64,000 bases of DNA, from the NCBI RefSeq assembly GCF_031822435.1, contig NZ_JAVQLW010000001.1, positions 505,501 to 569,500 of the forward strand. The letters run 5' to 3'. The notes beneath the pieces are model-generated. The model saw only the letters and a program-made list of their open reading frames with translations. It did no database searches and was not told the origin of the DNA. Numbering within the stretch: position 1 is the stretch's first letter; the number at the start of each line of letters is the position of its first letter. The position numbers were made by a program, and so were the translations under genes. Origin of the DNA: Paracoccus sp. MBLB3053 (GTDB lineage: Bacteria; Pseudomonadota; Alphaproteobacteria; Rhodobacterales; Rhodobacteraceae). Below are positions 1 to 8,022 of the stretch, piece after piece.

Positions 1-1131
1 CCCTCGCCTGTCCCGGATCGCGTCCTGCGCGCGATGCATCGCCCCTCGCCCGATATTTACGGAGCCGAGCTTGCGCAGGAAAACCATGCTATGGTCGAGC
101 GGCTGAAGCGCCTCGCCGGCACGACCGCCCATTGCGCCCCCTATATCGGAAACGGCCATGCCGGCTGGGAAGCCGCGAATGTCAACCTGTTCAACCGGGG
201 CGAGACCGCGCTCGTCCTCACCTCGGGACATTTCGGCCGCAGCTGGGCGCAAAGCGCGCGCATGCTCGGGATCGCGGTCGAGGAGCTGGATTTCGGCCTT
301 GCCCCGCCCGATCCACAGCGCCTTGCCGACCGTCTTGCCCGGGACCGGCGCCAAGAGATCAAGGCGGTGCTGGTCTGTCAGGTCGACACGGCAAGCTCTG
401 CCCGGGCCGACATTCCGGCCATCCGCGCGGCCATGCGTGACCATCCCGCGCTTCTGGCCGTCGATGCGATTGCCTCGCTTGGTTGCGAGCCGATGCAGAT
501 GGACGAATGGGGCGTCGACCTGCTTGTTTCGGCCAGCCAGAAAGGCTTGATGGTGCCGCCGGGCGTCGCGCTGATCTGGCTTTCGGAGCGTCTCAAGGGG
601 CAGGCGCGCACCGACCTTGCCACGCCCTATTGGGATTGGACGCCGCGCGCAGAAGCGCAGGAGCTTTGGCAATTCTGGGGCGGCACACCCCCCGTCCAGC
701 ACATCTACGGATTGAACGAGGCGCTGACCCTGCTTCTGGAGGAAGAGACGCTGCCGGTCGCGTGGGCCCGCCACGAAGCGCTGGCCCGCGCGACTTGGGC
801 CGCGCTCGAGGCGTGGGGCGCGACGGGAACGGGCATCTCGGCCGTGATCGCCTATCCCGCGGGACGGGCACGATCGGTAACGGCCGCGACCATCCCGAAG
901 GCGACCGAACTGCGCCGCTGGACGCAGGAAAAAGCCGGGCTGACCCTGGGTGTCGGACTGGGCGCGGCCGATCCCGACGCCGGACTGCGCATCGCGCATA
1001 TGGGCCATGTCAGCGCGCATCAACTGCTGGGCACGCTTGCCGTGATCGAGGCGGGGATGGATGCAATCGGCATTCCTCATGGGCCCGGCGGCGTCGAGGC
1101 TGCTGCGCGCCTGATCGCTCAAACCGCCTGA
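1..1131 (+). CDS. Class V PLP-dependent aminotransferase (alanine/serine-glyoxylate type), 5' end missing
   Basis: The frame is open from base 1 and reads PVPDRVLRAM before the first ATG at 34. That matches the usual start of this family (a proline-rich stretch, then PDRVL.AM.R), so the true start lies left of the window and only a few residues are missing. The PLP-binding lysine is in SASQKG (codon 541-543), within the expected hydrophobic context LLVSASQKGLMVPPG. The family interconverts amino acids and glyoxylate or pyruvate in the cytosol. The exact substrate (alanine, serine or aspartate with glyoxylate) cannot be told from sequence. It reads in the same direction as the next gene after a 73-base gap. 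Confidence 0.85.
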   Translation, partial: PSPVPDRVLRAMHRPSPDIYGAELAQENHAMVERLKRLAGTTAHCAPYIGNGHAGWEAANVNLFNRGETALVLTSGHFGRSWAQSARMLGIAVEELDFGLAPPDPQRLADRLARDRRQEIKAVLVCQVDTASSARADIPAIRAAMRDHPALLAVDAIASLGCEPMQMDEWGVDLLVSASQKGLMVPPGVALIWLSERLKGQARTDLATPYWDWTPRAEAQELWQFWGGTPPVQHIYGLNEALTLLLEEETLPVAWARHEALARATWAALEAWGATGTGISAVIAYPAGRARSVTAATIPKATELRRWTQEKAGLTLGVGLGAADPDAGLRIAHMGHVSAHQLLGTLAVIEAGMDAIGIPHGPGGVEAAARLIAQTA

Positions 1132-1204
1132 AACCGTCAGGCAGAACCTTGTTGCGCTGCCGCGCTGGCGGCGCAATCCTTGCGGGCAGAACCGGGAAAG
1201 CGCG

Positions 1205-2266
1205 ATGCGTCGGACCAAACCACCCGAATTCCACTCCGAAGTCCTCCTCCGCGATACGGACTTCGCCATGCTCGACCGTCTTCTGCGCAGCGAGGCGCGG
1301 GAACATGGGCTAGATCTGCATGACGGTCATGGCCGCTCGACATGGTGCCAGACCGAATGGGGCGAATTCGGCGCCAAGAAACGCGGCGGGGACGTTCTGA
1401 TATTCGCCCGTGCGCACCGCCCCGAGTGGTTGGCGGCGATGAAGGAAACAATCACCGATCATGTCATGGCGGCCATGCCCGGTCGCGCCTTGACGATGCG
1501 CTGGTCGTCCTTGGCCGACATCGGCAAACCGCCCGCCAATTTCAGCCTTGCCCGTGCGGGACAGGCGCGGCGAATATCTGAGGATTTCGTCCGATTGCGG
1601 CTTCATTCCCCAGACCTGACCCGGCTTGCATCCGAAGATTCGATCCATTTCCGCCTTTTGCTGCCTGCGCCGGGCGACGGCCGCCCCGAATGGCCTCGGG
1701 TCGGCGCGAATGGTCAGACCAACTGGCCAGCCGGGGCGAAAGCGCTGCATCGCCCGGTCTACACCATACGCAAGATCAATGCGGCAGAAGGATGGCTGGA
1801 CACCGACATCTATCTTCACTCCGGCGGCCGAGTCACCCAATGGGTCTTGCATGGCGCCGGACCCTTCGAAGTCGGGCTGATCGGCCCCAGTGGTGGCGGA
1901 ATTCCCCGGACCGCGAAGCTGGTCCTGGCCGCGGACGAATCCGGATACCCCGCAATCGCACGGATCATCGAGGCGCGCCCGCAGGCGCAGGGCACGGTCT
2001 GGCTGATGGGCCGGAGAAACGACTATCCCATGCCATCGGCGCCAAACCTGGAAATCTTCCATCTGCCCGAGGGCGCCGATGCGCTGCCGGCGATCCTCGC
2101 CTCGGCACCGCCGCCGGCCGACGCGTTCCTTTGGATGGCAGCCGAGAAGGGCAGCATTGCAGCGATCCGCCGGATTTTACTGCAAGATCCGGAACACGAC
2201 CCGCATCTGACGCATCTTTCGGCTTATTGGAGCCGACCTTCGGCGGACCCCGCTTCGGCCGAATAG
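1205..2266 (+). CDS. Siderophore-interacting flavoreductase with N-terminal DUF2218 domain
   Basis: 353 residues. The first ~100 residues resemble DUF2218, and from about residue 105 the protein is a ViuB/YqjH-type siderophore-interacting protein. The flavin-binding arginine-tyrosine motif of that family appears as RPVYTIRK at about residue 183, and the C-terminal half fits the SIP/NAD(P)H-binding region. Such enzymes reduce ferric siderophores in the cytosol with NAD(P)H and release iron. The DUF2218-SIP fusion is a known architecture. Its position just upstream of exbB-exbD-tonB supports an iron role. The ATG at 1205 is the first in-frame start after the previous gene. The acceptor siderophore is unknown. 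Confidence 0.82.
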   Translation: MRRTKPPEFHSEVLLRDTDFAMLDRLLRSEAREHGLDLHDGHGRSTWCQTEWGEFGAKKRGGDVLIFARAHRPEWLAAMKETITDHVMAAMPGRALTMRWSSLADIGKPPANFSLARAGQARRISEDFVRLRLHSPDLTRLASEDSIHFRLLLPAPGDGRPEWPRVGANGQTNWPAGAKALHRPVYTIRKINAAEGWLDTDIYLHSGGRVTQWVLHGAGPFEVGLIGPSGGGIPRTAKLVLAADESGYPAIARIIEARPQAQGTVWLMGRRNDYPMPSAPNLEIFHLPEGADALPAILASAPPPADAFLWMAAEKGSIAAIRRILLQDPEHDPHLTHLSAYWSRPSADPASAE

Positions 2267-2379
2267 TTGACAATTTTACCCTGATGACTAAAACCTCGGC
2301 AAAACCGCGGCCCGGGGCGCTTTGGATTCGACGCTCCCTCAGCATCTGCGGATCGATGCCGAAGATACGAAGGATCACC
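2267..2379 (+). promoter_or_regulatory. Leader region of exbB-exbD-tonB with candidate promoter elements
   Basis: This 113-base gap opens with a perfect -35-like TTGACA (2267-2272) directly after the flavoreductase stop. An AT-rich stretch follows with TGACTAAAA around 2285-2293, which may hold the -10 or an iron-responsive operator. No well-spaced consensus -10 was found. The exbB start at 2380 has an AAGGA ribosome site at 2370-2374. Iron control is expected from the genes but not shown by the sequence. Confidence 0.35.
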
Positions 2380-3546
2380 ATGAGCCTACCGTCGCAGCCG
2401 CGCCTTTGCGCGGGGATTGCCCTTTCGCTTGCCGTCCTGCTGACCGCCGCACCGCTTTGGGCACAGGACGCAGGCAGCGCGCCTCCGGCGACGGTGATCG
2501 AGCCCAGCCCGGCCCAGTCAGGTGCCGGGCAACCCACGGCCACATCAGCACCAGAGGAAACGGACACCGCCGCGCCGGCAGCGCCTGACGCGACGAGCCA
2601 AACCATGGCAACACCCGCGCCCTCTGCAGGCACGCCCGAAGCACCCGAAGCGCCGGCAGCCCCGAGCGACGCCGCACAGGCCGTGGAACCGGATGCCACC
2701 GGCGCAACCCAGATGGCCCAGCCGCAACCGGGCGCTGGTCCGGTGCCGGCCGCTCCGGCCGAACCGGCATCTCGCACCGAAGACAGCTTCTTCCCTGATA
2801 TCATCCAGCAGGCACTGGAACCGCTTGCGCCTCAGGAACGCGACCCGACCCTGCCGCACGATCTGTCGCCGATGGGCATGTTCTGGGCCGCAGACCTCGT
2901 GGTCAAGGGCGTCATGCTGGGTCTCGCCTTCGCATCGATCGTCACCTGGACCGTCCTGGTCGCCAAGTTCCTGGAACTCGCCGGCGCCATGAACCGGGTC
3001 AGGAACGGTATCCGGCGGATCGAGACGGCCTCCAGCCTGCCCGCGGCGCTTTCCGCCATCGGAAAGCGACGCGATCCGGTATCGCGGATGATCCGTGCGG
3101 CAGCCAGCGAATATGACCGCTCGGCCCCGGCCCTGGACGTCGCGGGCGACAGCGGCCTCAAGGAACGCGTCGAATCCCATCTCGATCGCATCGAGGCCGT
3201 GGCCGGTCGCAGCATGGGACGTGGCACCGGGGTGCTGGCCACAATCGGTTCGACCGCACCCTTCGTCGGGCTTTTCGGAACGGTCTGGGGCATCATGAAC
3301 AGCTTCATCGGCATTTCCGAGGCCCAGACCACGAACCTTGCAGTCGTGGCCCCGGGCATTGCCGAAGCCTTGCTTGCAACCGCGATCGGCCTCGTCGCGG
3401 CGATCCCCGCCGTGGTCATCTACAACGTCTTCGCGCGCGCCATCACGGGCTACCGACTGCGGCTCGCCAATGCCTCGGCCGGAGTGAGGCGGCTGGTCAG
3501 CCGCGATCTCGATTTCCGCAGCGCCATCCCCAGCAGAGAGGCCTGA
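2380..3546 (+). CDS. exbB: TonB-system energiser ExbB (MotA/TolQ/ExbB proton channel)
   Basis: 388 residues from ATG 2380, chosen because AAGGA lies just upstream; a second in-frame ATG at 2356 lacks this. An N-terminal signal-like segment ending near AQDAG is followed by a ~110-residue Ala/Pro/Thr-rich periplasmic stretch. The conserved channel part comes next: a transmembrane helix near residue 180, then the paired helices around ATIGSTAPFVGLFGTVWG and LLATAIGLVAAIPAVV typical of ExbB. With ExbD it uses the proton gradient to drive TonB. The long periplasmic extension is found in a subset of alphaproteobacterial ExbB proteins. exbD follows after 3 bases. Confidence 0.92.
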   Translation: MSLPSQPRLCAGIALSLAVLLTAAPLWAQDAGSAPPATVIEPSPAQSGAGQPTATSAPEETDTAAPAAPDATSQTMATPAPSAGTPEAPEAPAAPSDAAQAVEPDATGATQMAQPQPGAGPVPAAPAEPASRTEDSFFPDIIQQALEPLAPQERDPTLPHDLSPMGMFWAADLVVKGVMLGLAFASIVTWTVLVAKFLELAGAMNRVRNGIRRIETASSLPAALSAIGKRRDPVSRMIRAAASEYDRSAPALDVAGDSGLKERVESHLDRIEAVAGRSMGRGTGVLATIGSTAPFVGLFGTVWGIMNSFIGISEAQTTNLAVVAPGIAEALLATAIGLVAAIPAVVIYNVFARAITGYRLRLANASAGVRRLVSRDLDFRSAIPSREA

Positions 3547-3549
3547 TCC

Positions 3550-4029
3550 ATGGCAGGCGGCATCCGCAAAACGCAGGGCGACGATCTGGTCGAGAACCAT
3601 GAAATCAACGTCACCCCCTTCATTGACGTCATGCTGGTCTTGCTGATCATCTTCATGGTCGCGGCCCCGCTTGCGACCGTGGACGTCAATGTCGATCTGC
3701 CGGTGTCGAATGCCACACCGGCGCAGCGTCCCGACCAGCCTGTCTGGGTCACGGTCAAGCCGGACCTGACCCTTGCGCTCGGCAATGACGACATCCCGGA
3801 CGGCGGGCTTGCCAGCGCCTTGGCCGCGGCAACCGGCAATGACCACGAAAAGCGGATATTCCTGCGCGCCGACAAGGCTGTGACCTATGGCGATCTCATG
3901 GGGGTGATGAACACCCTGCGCGAGACCGGCTATCTGAAGATCGCACTTGTCGGCCTTGAAACAACCGCGGCAGGCGGCGCGGCCCCCGCGCCAGAGGCGT
4001 CCGCGTCAAGCGGGACGTCCCAACCATGA
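3550..4029 (+). CDS. exbD: TonB-system protein ExbD
   Basis: 159 residues. A short cytoplasmic N-terminus leads into INVTPFIDVMLVLLIIF, the hallmark ExbD/TolR transmembrane helix with the proton-carrying aspartate (FIDVML). A periplasmic domain (about residues 50-135) and a low-complexity Ala/Pro/Ser tail follow. It forms the stator complex with ExbB in the inner membrane. Its stop codon overlaps the tonB start (ATGA, 4026-4029), indicating translational coupling. A second ExbD/TolR family member occurs at 43193-43660, but that one sits in the tol operon. Confidence 0.93.
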   Translation: MAGGIRKTQGDDLVENHEINVTPFIDVMLVLLIIFMVAAPLATVDVNVDLPVSNATPAQRPDQPVWVTVKPDLTLALGNDDIPDGGLASALAAATGNDHEKRIFLRADKAVTYGDLMGVMNTLRETGYLKIALVGLETTAAGGAAPAPEASASSGTSQP

Positions 4030-4880
4030 ACGAGCGCGGCGGATTGCGCACGGCCGCGCTTTGGGGATCCGCCGCGATCCTGGTGCTTGGCGCGCATCTC
4101 GGCGGAGCCCTGCTGCTTTTGCACCACGCCCAGGCCGCAGCCCCGCCGGGCCTGCCCGATCCGATCTTCATCGAGCTGGCACCGCTGCCCGAGGCCGCGA
4201 CCCCGCCCGAAGAGACCGACACGCCCGAACTGGCCGAGGCGGCACCGGAGCCGGAGCCGGAACCCGAGCCGGAACCCGAGCCAGATCCGGAACCCGAGCC
4301 CGCGCCGGATTTTGTCATGGACCAGCCCCTGCCCGAGCTCGAGCCGCTGCCCGACATGAACTCGCTTTTCCCACCGCCACCCGATGCGGTGGTGTTGCAA
4401 AGCTCGGCCCGCCCGAAGCAGCGCCCCGAACCCCGAGAACCCGAGCCAGAGCCCAGACGCGTCGAGAAACAGCCCGAACCGAAGCAGGTCGAAAAGAAAA
4501 AAGAGCGTGCCGAGCGCGAACAGCCGGCGCGTCAGGCGACGACCACGGCGCGCGCGCCGCAGGCCGAACGCAGCGCCGCGCCCCAGGCGCAGACCGGTCA
4601 GCCCTCGGCACGTCAGGTTGCGACCTGGCAATCCAAGGTGCAGTCCACCGTCAACCGGCACATGCAGCGTGCGCGTCTGAAACGCGGGGGCGTCAGCGTG
4701 ACCATTGCCTTCACGATCAATGCCAATGGCCAGGTTTCGCGCGGCAGGTTGACCGGATCGACCGGAGATCCGCAAACCGATGCGGCCCTTGCCCGGCAGG
4801 CGTCCAGCCTGCCCCGCATGCCCGCCCACCCCTCGGGACGGGCCATACCGGTCACGCTGCCGGTGACGATCCGGCGCTGA
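4026..4880 (+). CDS. tonB: Energy transducer TonB
   Basis: 284 residues. One N-terminal membrane anchor (about residues 8-35) is followed by a long proline- and charge-rich spacer with repeated Glu-Pro dipeptides (about 75-95) and an Arg/Lys/Gln-rich region. The C-terminal TonB domain has the usual VQSTVNRHMQRARL start and a G.V..RGRLTGSTGD-like strand, ending in PVTIRR. It transmits force from ExbBD to outer-membrane siderophore receptors. None of those receptors is in this window. The 3' end overlaps the opposing oxyR-like gene by 29 bases. Confidence 0.9.
   Translation: MNERGGLRTAALWGSAAILVLGAHLGGALLLLHHAQAAAPPGLPDPIFIELAPLPEAATPPEETDTPELAEAAPEPEPEPEPEPEPDPEPEPAPDFVMDQPLPELEPLPDMNSLFPPPPDAVVLQSSARPKQRPEPREPEPEPRRVEKQPEPKQVEKKKERAEREQPARQATTTARAPQAERSAAPQAQTGQPSARQVATWQSKVQSTVNRHMQRARLKRGGVSVTIAFTINANGQVSRGRLTGSTGDPQTDAALARQASSLPRMPAHPSGRAIPVTLPVTIRR
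4244..4305 (+). repeat. Short tandem repeat encoding the Pro-Glu spacer of TonB
   Basis: The 12-base unit ccggaacccgag occurs at 4257-4268, 4269-4280 and 4287-4298 inside a longer run of Glu-Pro codons. It codes for part of the periplasm-spanning rigid spacer. Such runs can change copy number by slippage in frame. Confidence 0.7.
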
Positions 4881-5793
4881 TCGCCTCGACGCCAAGTTCG
4901 GACGCTAGTCCACGGATCACTTCGGCCAAGGCGCGTGCATCGGTTGCGGCATCGGAGTTACGGCGCCACACCACTGCCAGATCCCGCGACGGTTCTGGCG
5001 GTGCGAAGGGCACGATGCGCAAACGCTGCACCCGACCTTCATCCGAAAGCGCGAGCTTCGGGATCAGTGTCATGCCAAGCCCGCTTGATACCATCCGCAT
5101 CAATGTGGCCATCGAAGCCGCCTCGAGATTGACCTTGCGCCTCGGGCTGCGCATGCCGCAGACCTCAAGTGCCTGATCCCTCAGGCAGTGCCCGTCGGCC
5201 AGCAGCAACAGCCGCTCGGCGGCGATGCTTTCGGGCTTGGCCGGGCCGGACAGGAACGTATCGTCGTCTTCCGAAAGGGCGATCAGGAAGCCATCTCGCA
5301 ACACCGGCTCGGCAACGATCCCATCTTCTCCGACCGGCAGTGCCATCAGGCCGGCATCGTAGCGATGGCTGCCGATTCCGTTCAGCAGATCGTCGGTCGC
5401 CACTTCGTGCAGTTCCAGATCCAGCATGGGGTGGTTCTGGCGGAGAGCGGCAATCAGCTTCGGAATGAGATACGGAGCCACGGTCGGAATTATGGCCAGT
5501 CGCAGCTTCCCTGTCAGCGCGGTTCGCCCGGCGCGTGCTATGGCCTGCAATCGTTGGGCCGTGTCGATCAACTCCTGTGCGACAGGCAGAAGCCGTTCCC
5601 CAAGCCCAGTCAGACGGACCGGGCCCGCGCCTGCACCGCGCTCGAACAGCGCGCCGCCAAGGCGCGCCTCGAGCTGCGCAATCTGACTGGAAAGACCGGG
5701 CTGGGAAACATTGGACACCTCTGCCGCCCGGCCAAAGTTGCGAAGCCTTGCCACCGCAAGGAAATAGGTGATCTGGCGAAGCGTGAAGTTCAT
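4852..5793 (-). CDS. oxyR: LysR-family regulator, OxyR type (peroxide sensor)
   Basis: 313 residues. An N-terminal LysR helix-turn-helix (NFTLRQITYFLAVA...SQPGLSSQIAQLE) is followed by a substrate-binding-type sensor domain. The OxyR redox pair is present: C203 and C212 in GHCLRDQALEVC, nine residues apart as in E. coli C199 and C208. This is the main reason for calling OxyR rather than a generic LysR protein. Oxidation would switch on peroxide-defence genes, but no katG or ahpC lies in the window. The gene runs into tonB from the opposite strand with a 29-base overlap. Confidence 0.85.
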   Translation of the reverse strand: MNFTLRQITYFLAVARLRNFGRAAEVSNVSQPGLSSQIAQLEARLGGALFERGAGAGPVRLTGLGERLLPVAQELIDTAQRLQAIARAGRTALTGKLRLAIIPTVAPYLIPKLIAALRQNHPMLDLELHEVATDDLLNGIGSHRYDAGLMALPVGEDGIVAEPVLRDGFLIALSEDDDTFLSGPAKPESIAAERLLLLADGHCLRDQALEVCGMRSPRRKVNLEAASMATLMRMVSSGLGMTLIPKLALSDEGRVQRLRIVPFAPPEPSRDLAVVWRRNSDAATDARALAEVIRGLASELGVEAISAGSSPAA

Positions 5794-5837
5794 AAATCAG
5801 AATTATCACATGCGGAAAAAATGAGAAGTCTCATTTA

Positions 5838-7115
5838 TTATCCGCGCGTCGGACGGGACACCAGAAGCTTGTCGATGCGGCGTCCGTCGAGATCGACAAC
5901 CTCGATGCGCCAGCCGTCCCATTCGACTCGGTCCCCAACCTGCGGGATCGCTCCGGCAAGGTCCAGCACCAGACCGGCAACGGTGGAGTAATCCCGGTCA
6001 TCGTCCAGCGGCACCGCAAGTCGGTCTGCGAATTCATCGACCGGCATCCAGCCTGCGACCAGCAGGCTGCCATCGTCTCGCAGCACCAGCTTGGGTTCGT
6101 CGTCATCCATGCCCGAGAACTCCCCGGTGATTGCCTCGAGCACGTCCATCGGCGTGACGACACCTTCGAAATGTCCATATTCATCATAGACGAGCAACAT
6201 CTGTCCGGGCGAAGCCCTCAGCCGGGAAATCACTTCGGGCGCGTCCATCGTCTCGGGGATGATGGGCGCAGGCTTCATCGCCTCGCGCAGGTCGAAGGAT
6301 TGGTCGTTCACCCCGATCAGATCGGCGCTGGCGACGACGCCGATCAGGTTGTCCTCATCGCCGTCGCTCACCGGAAGCCGGGTCCGATGGCTTTCCTTGA
6401 ACTTGCGGGCGATCTCGTCATGTCCGTCCCCTAGATCGATGGCCGGAATGTCGCGCCGGGGGGTCATCAGCCCGCGTGCGCTTCGGTCCGCGATCCGCAT
6501 CACCCCCGCGATCATCTCGGTCTCGGCACGATGAATGACACCCGCATTCTCGGCCTCGGCGATCACCAACCGGATTTCCTCATCCGAGATGCCTCGATTG
6601 TCGTCACCGGTCTGGCGCAACAGGGCGAGCACGAGCTTGCCGGAACGATCGAGAAGCCAGACCAGAGGCGCCGCAGCGCGCGATATGCCCCGCATCAGGG
6701 GCGCGACCCGCGCGGCCACCGTTTCGGGCGAGCGCAGCGCGATCTGCTTGGGGACCAGCTCACCGAGGATCAGCGACAGGTAGGTGATCGCGACAACGAC
6801 GCCCCCCATGCCCAGCGGTTGGGCCAGCGAGGTCGGCACACCCCAACCCGGCAGCGCCGCCGCAAGCCGGGCGCCAAGCGTCGCGCCAGAAAAAGCACCC
6901 GAAAGCACGCCGACAAGGGTAATTCCGATCTGGACCGAGGAAAGAAAGCGTCCCGGTTGTTCGGCCAGTTCGATCGCGGTTGCCGCCCCACGATTTCCGC
7001 GATCGGCAAGAACCTTCAACCGCGCCGGGCGGGACGAAACAATTGCCAGTTCGGACATGGCAAGCAACCCGTTGAGCAGGGTCAGAAGAACAACGATGGC
7101 GATTTCGATCCACAT
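5838..7115 (-). CDS. CNNM/CorC-type membrane protein (DUF21, two CBS domains, CorC_HlyC domain)
   Basis: 425 residues. The N-terminal half is a DUF21 domain with about four membrane helices (MWIEIAIVVLLTLLNGLLAMSELA..., then VQIGITLVGVLSGAFSG). A CBS pair (roughly 210-330, containing MTPRRDIPAIDL and TPMDVLEAITGEF) and a C-terminal CorC_HlyC transporter-associated domain follow. The family is linked to divalent-cation (Mg/Co) efflux and is often mislabelled hemolysin. It lies 44 bases upstream of the oxyR-like gene start on the same strand and may share a transcript with exoD. Confidence 0.85.
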   Translation of the reverse strand: MWIEIAIVVLLTLLNGLLAMSELAIVSSRPARLKVLADRGNRGAATAIELAEQPGRFLSSVQIGITLVGVLSGAFSGATLGARLAAALPGWGVPTSLAQPLGMGGVVVAITYLSLILGELVPKQIALRSPETVAARVAPLMRGISRAAAPLVWLLDRSGKLVLALLRQTGDDNRGISDEEIRLVIAEAENAGVIHRAETEMIAGVMRIADRSARGLMTPRRDIPAIDLGDGHDEIARKFKESHRTRLPVSDGDEDNLIGVVASADLIGVNDQSFDLREAMKPAPIIPETMDAPEVISRLRASPGQMLLVYDEYGHFEGVVTPMDVLEAITGEFSGMDDDEPKLVLRDDGSLLVAGWMPVDEFADRLAVPLDDDRDYSTVAGLVLDLAGAIPQVGDRVEWDGWRIEVVDLDGRRIDKLLVSRPTRG

Positions 7116-7150
7116 GTAACGGGCTCAGTTCAGGAAGGGATTGGCGCGCA

Positions 7151-7879
7151 TCAGACGAAAGAACGCGACAGGACAAAGATCACGGCCTTGATCATCGCAT
7201 AGACGACCCCCACCGCGACCACGAAAGATGAAATGCCCAGAGCGATCCCGATGCCGACCCACAATCCGTCTCGCTCAAGCAGGCCCAGCATCATTACGCT
7301 GATGGCAAATGCCGGTAGCATGTTTCCAAGCGGGACCGGCAAGAGCAGTACGACCGAAAGGACAAGGCAGATGCCTCCGACCACCTTCTCGGCCGCCGGG
7401 CTGACCAGTCGCTCGACGCGCGGACGGAGCAGCCGTTCGAGCCAGGCGAGAACGGGGGCGACCCGGCGGACCAGCCCTGCGAAGACATCATGCGAGATCG
7501 AGCGCCGCGCGATCACCGGCGGCAGCCATGGACGCTGCCCGGTCAATTGCTGCCAGCTGAGATAGATGAGCGGCCAGCCCAGTATGGCCGAAAGCCCCGG
7601 AGGAGCGGGCACGACGTTCGGCGCGGCGAAGATCAGGATAAGCGCGGCCAGGGCCCGCCCCGGCAACAGGTCCAGCAAATCGCTCATCGCGACGCGCTCG
7701 CGGGCATCATCCTGCGCCAGTTCGGCCAGCCGCTGCGAAAGGCTTTGGCGCGGCCTGTTCGGATTGGGGCCGGGATCCGGCGAAGGTTCATCCCCGCAAA
7801 CGGGGGTGAAGTCATCGACACCTCCCGGCCCGCATCTTCGCGGAGGCTCGGGACTGTCTTCGGATTTGTCGTCGATCAT
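7151..7879 (-). CDS. ExoD-family membrane protein
   Basis: 242 residues. A Pro/Asp-rich cytoplasmic N-terminus (about 50 residues) is followed by the ExoD domain (LAELAQDDARERVAMSDLLDLLPGRALAALI...) with several membrane helices. The characteristic ..APNVVPAPPGLSAILGWPL.. segment is clear. ExoD was named from Sinorhizobium exopolysaccharide mutants, but the biochemical role is not established. The gene lies 35 bases upstream of the CNNM-type gene, so co-transcription is likely. Confidence 0.82.
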   Translation of the reverse strand: MIDDKSEDSPEPPRRCGPGGVDDFTPVCGDEPSPDPGPNPNRPRQSLSQRLAELAQDDARERVAMSDLLDLLPGRALAALILIFAAPNVVPAPPGLSAILGWPLIYLSWQQLTGQRPWLPPVIARRSISHDVFAGLVRRVAPVLAWLERLLRPRVERLVSPAAEKVVGGICLVLSVVLLLPVPLGNMLPAFAISVMMLGLLERDGLWVGIGIALGISSFVVAVGVVYAMIKAVIFVLSRSFV

Positions 7880-7949
7880 CGAAGGGTCGGCGGCTGCTTA
7901 TCCGTGGATGGGATGACACAATCTACCGGATATGCGCGCAAGAACAACC

Positions 7950-7987
7950 GCCGATCACGGTAGCGCGTTGCCAAAACCGTGATCGGC
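7950..7987 (-). terminator. Hairpin downstream of the Old Yellow Enzyme gene
   Basis: An 11-base perfect stem (gccgatcacgg at 7950-7960 with ccgtgatcggc at 7977-7987) has a 16-base loop. Read on the minus strand it follows the stop of the gene ending at 8023 and is followed by a T-rich GGTTGTTCTTG. It therefore fits a Rho-independent terminator for that gene. Nothing else was recognised in the 143-base gap 7880-8022. Confidence 0.55.
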
Positions 7988-8022
7988 GCCCCGGATGCCC
8001 GGCGCGCCGTCACGATGAAGAC

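Noticed and set aside
1690..2379. A 230-codon extension of ExbB back into the siderophore reductase gene
   Set aside because: Overlaps a confident gene in another frame; ExbB begins at 2380 with a signal-like segment.
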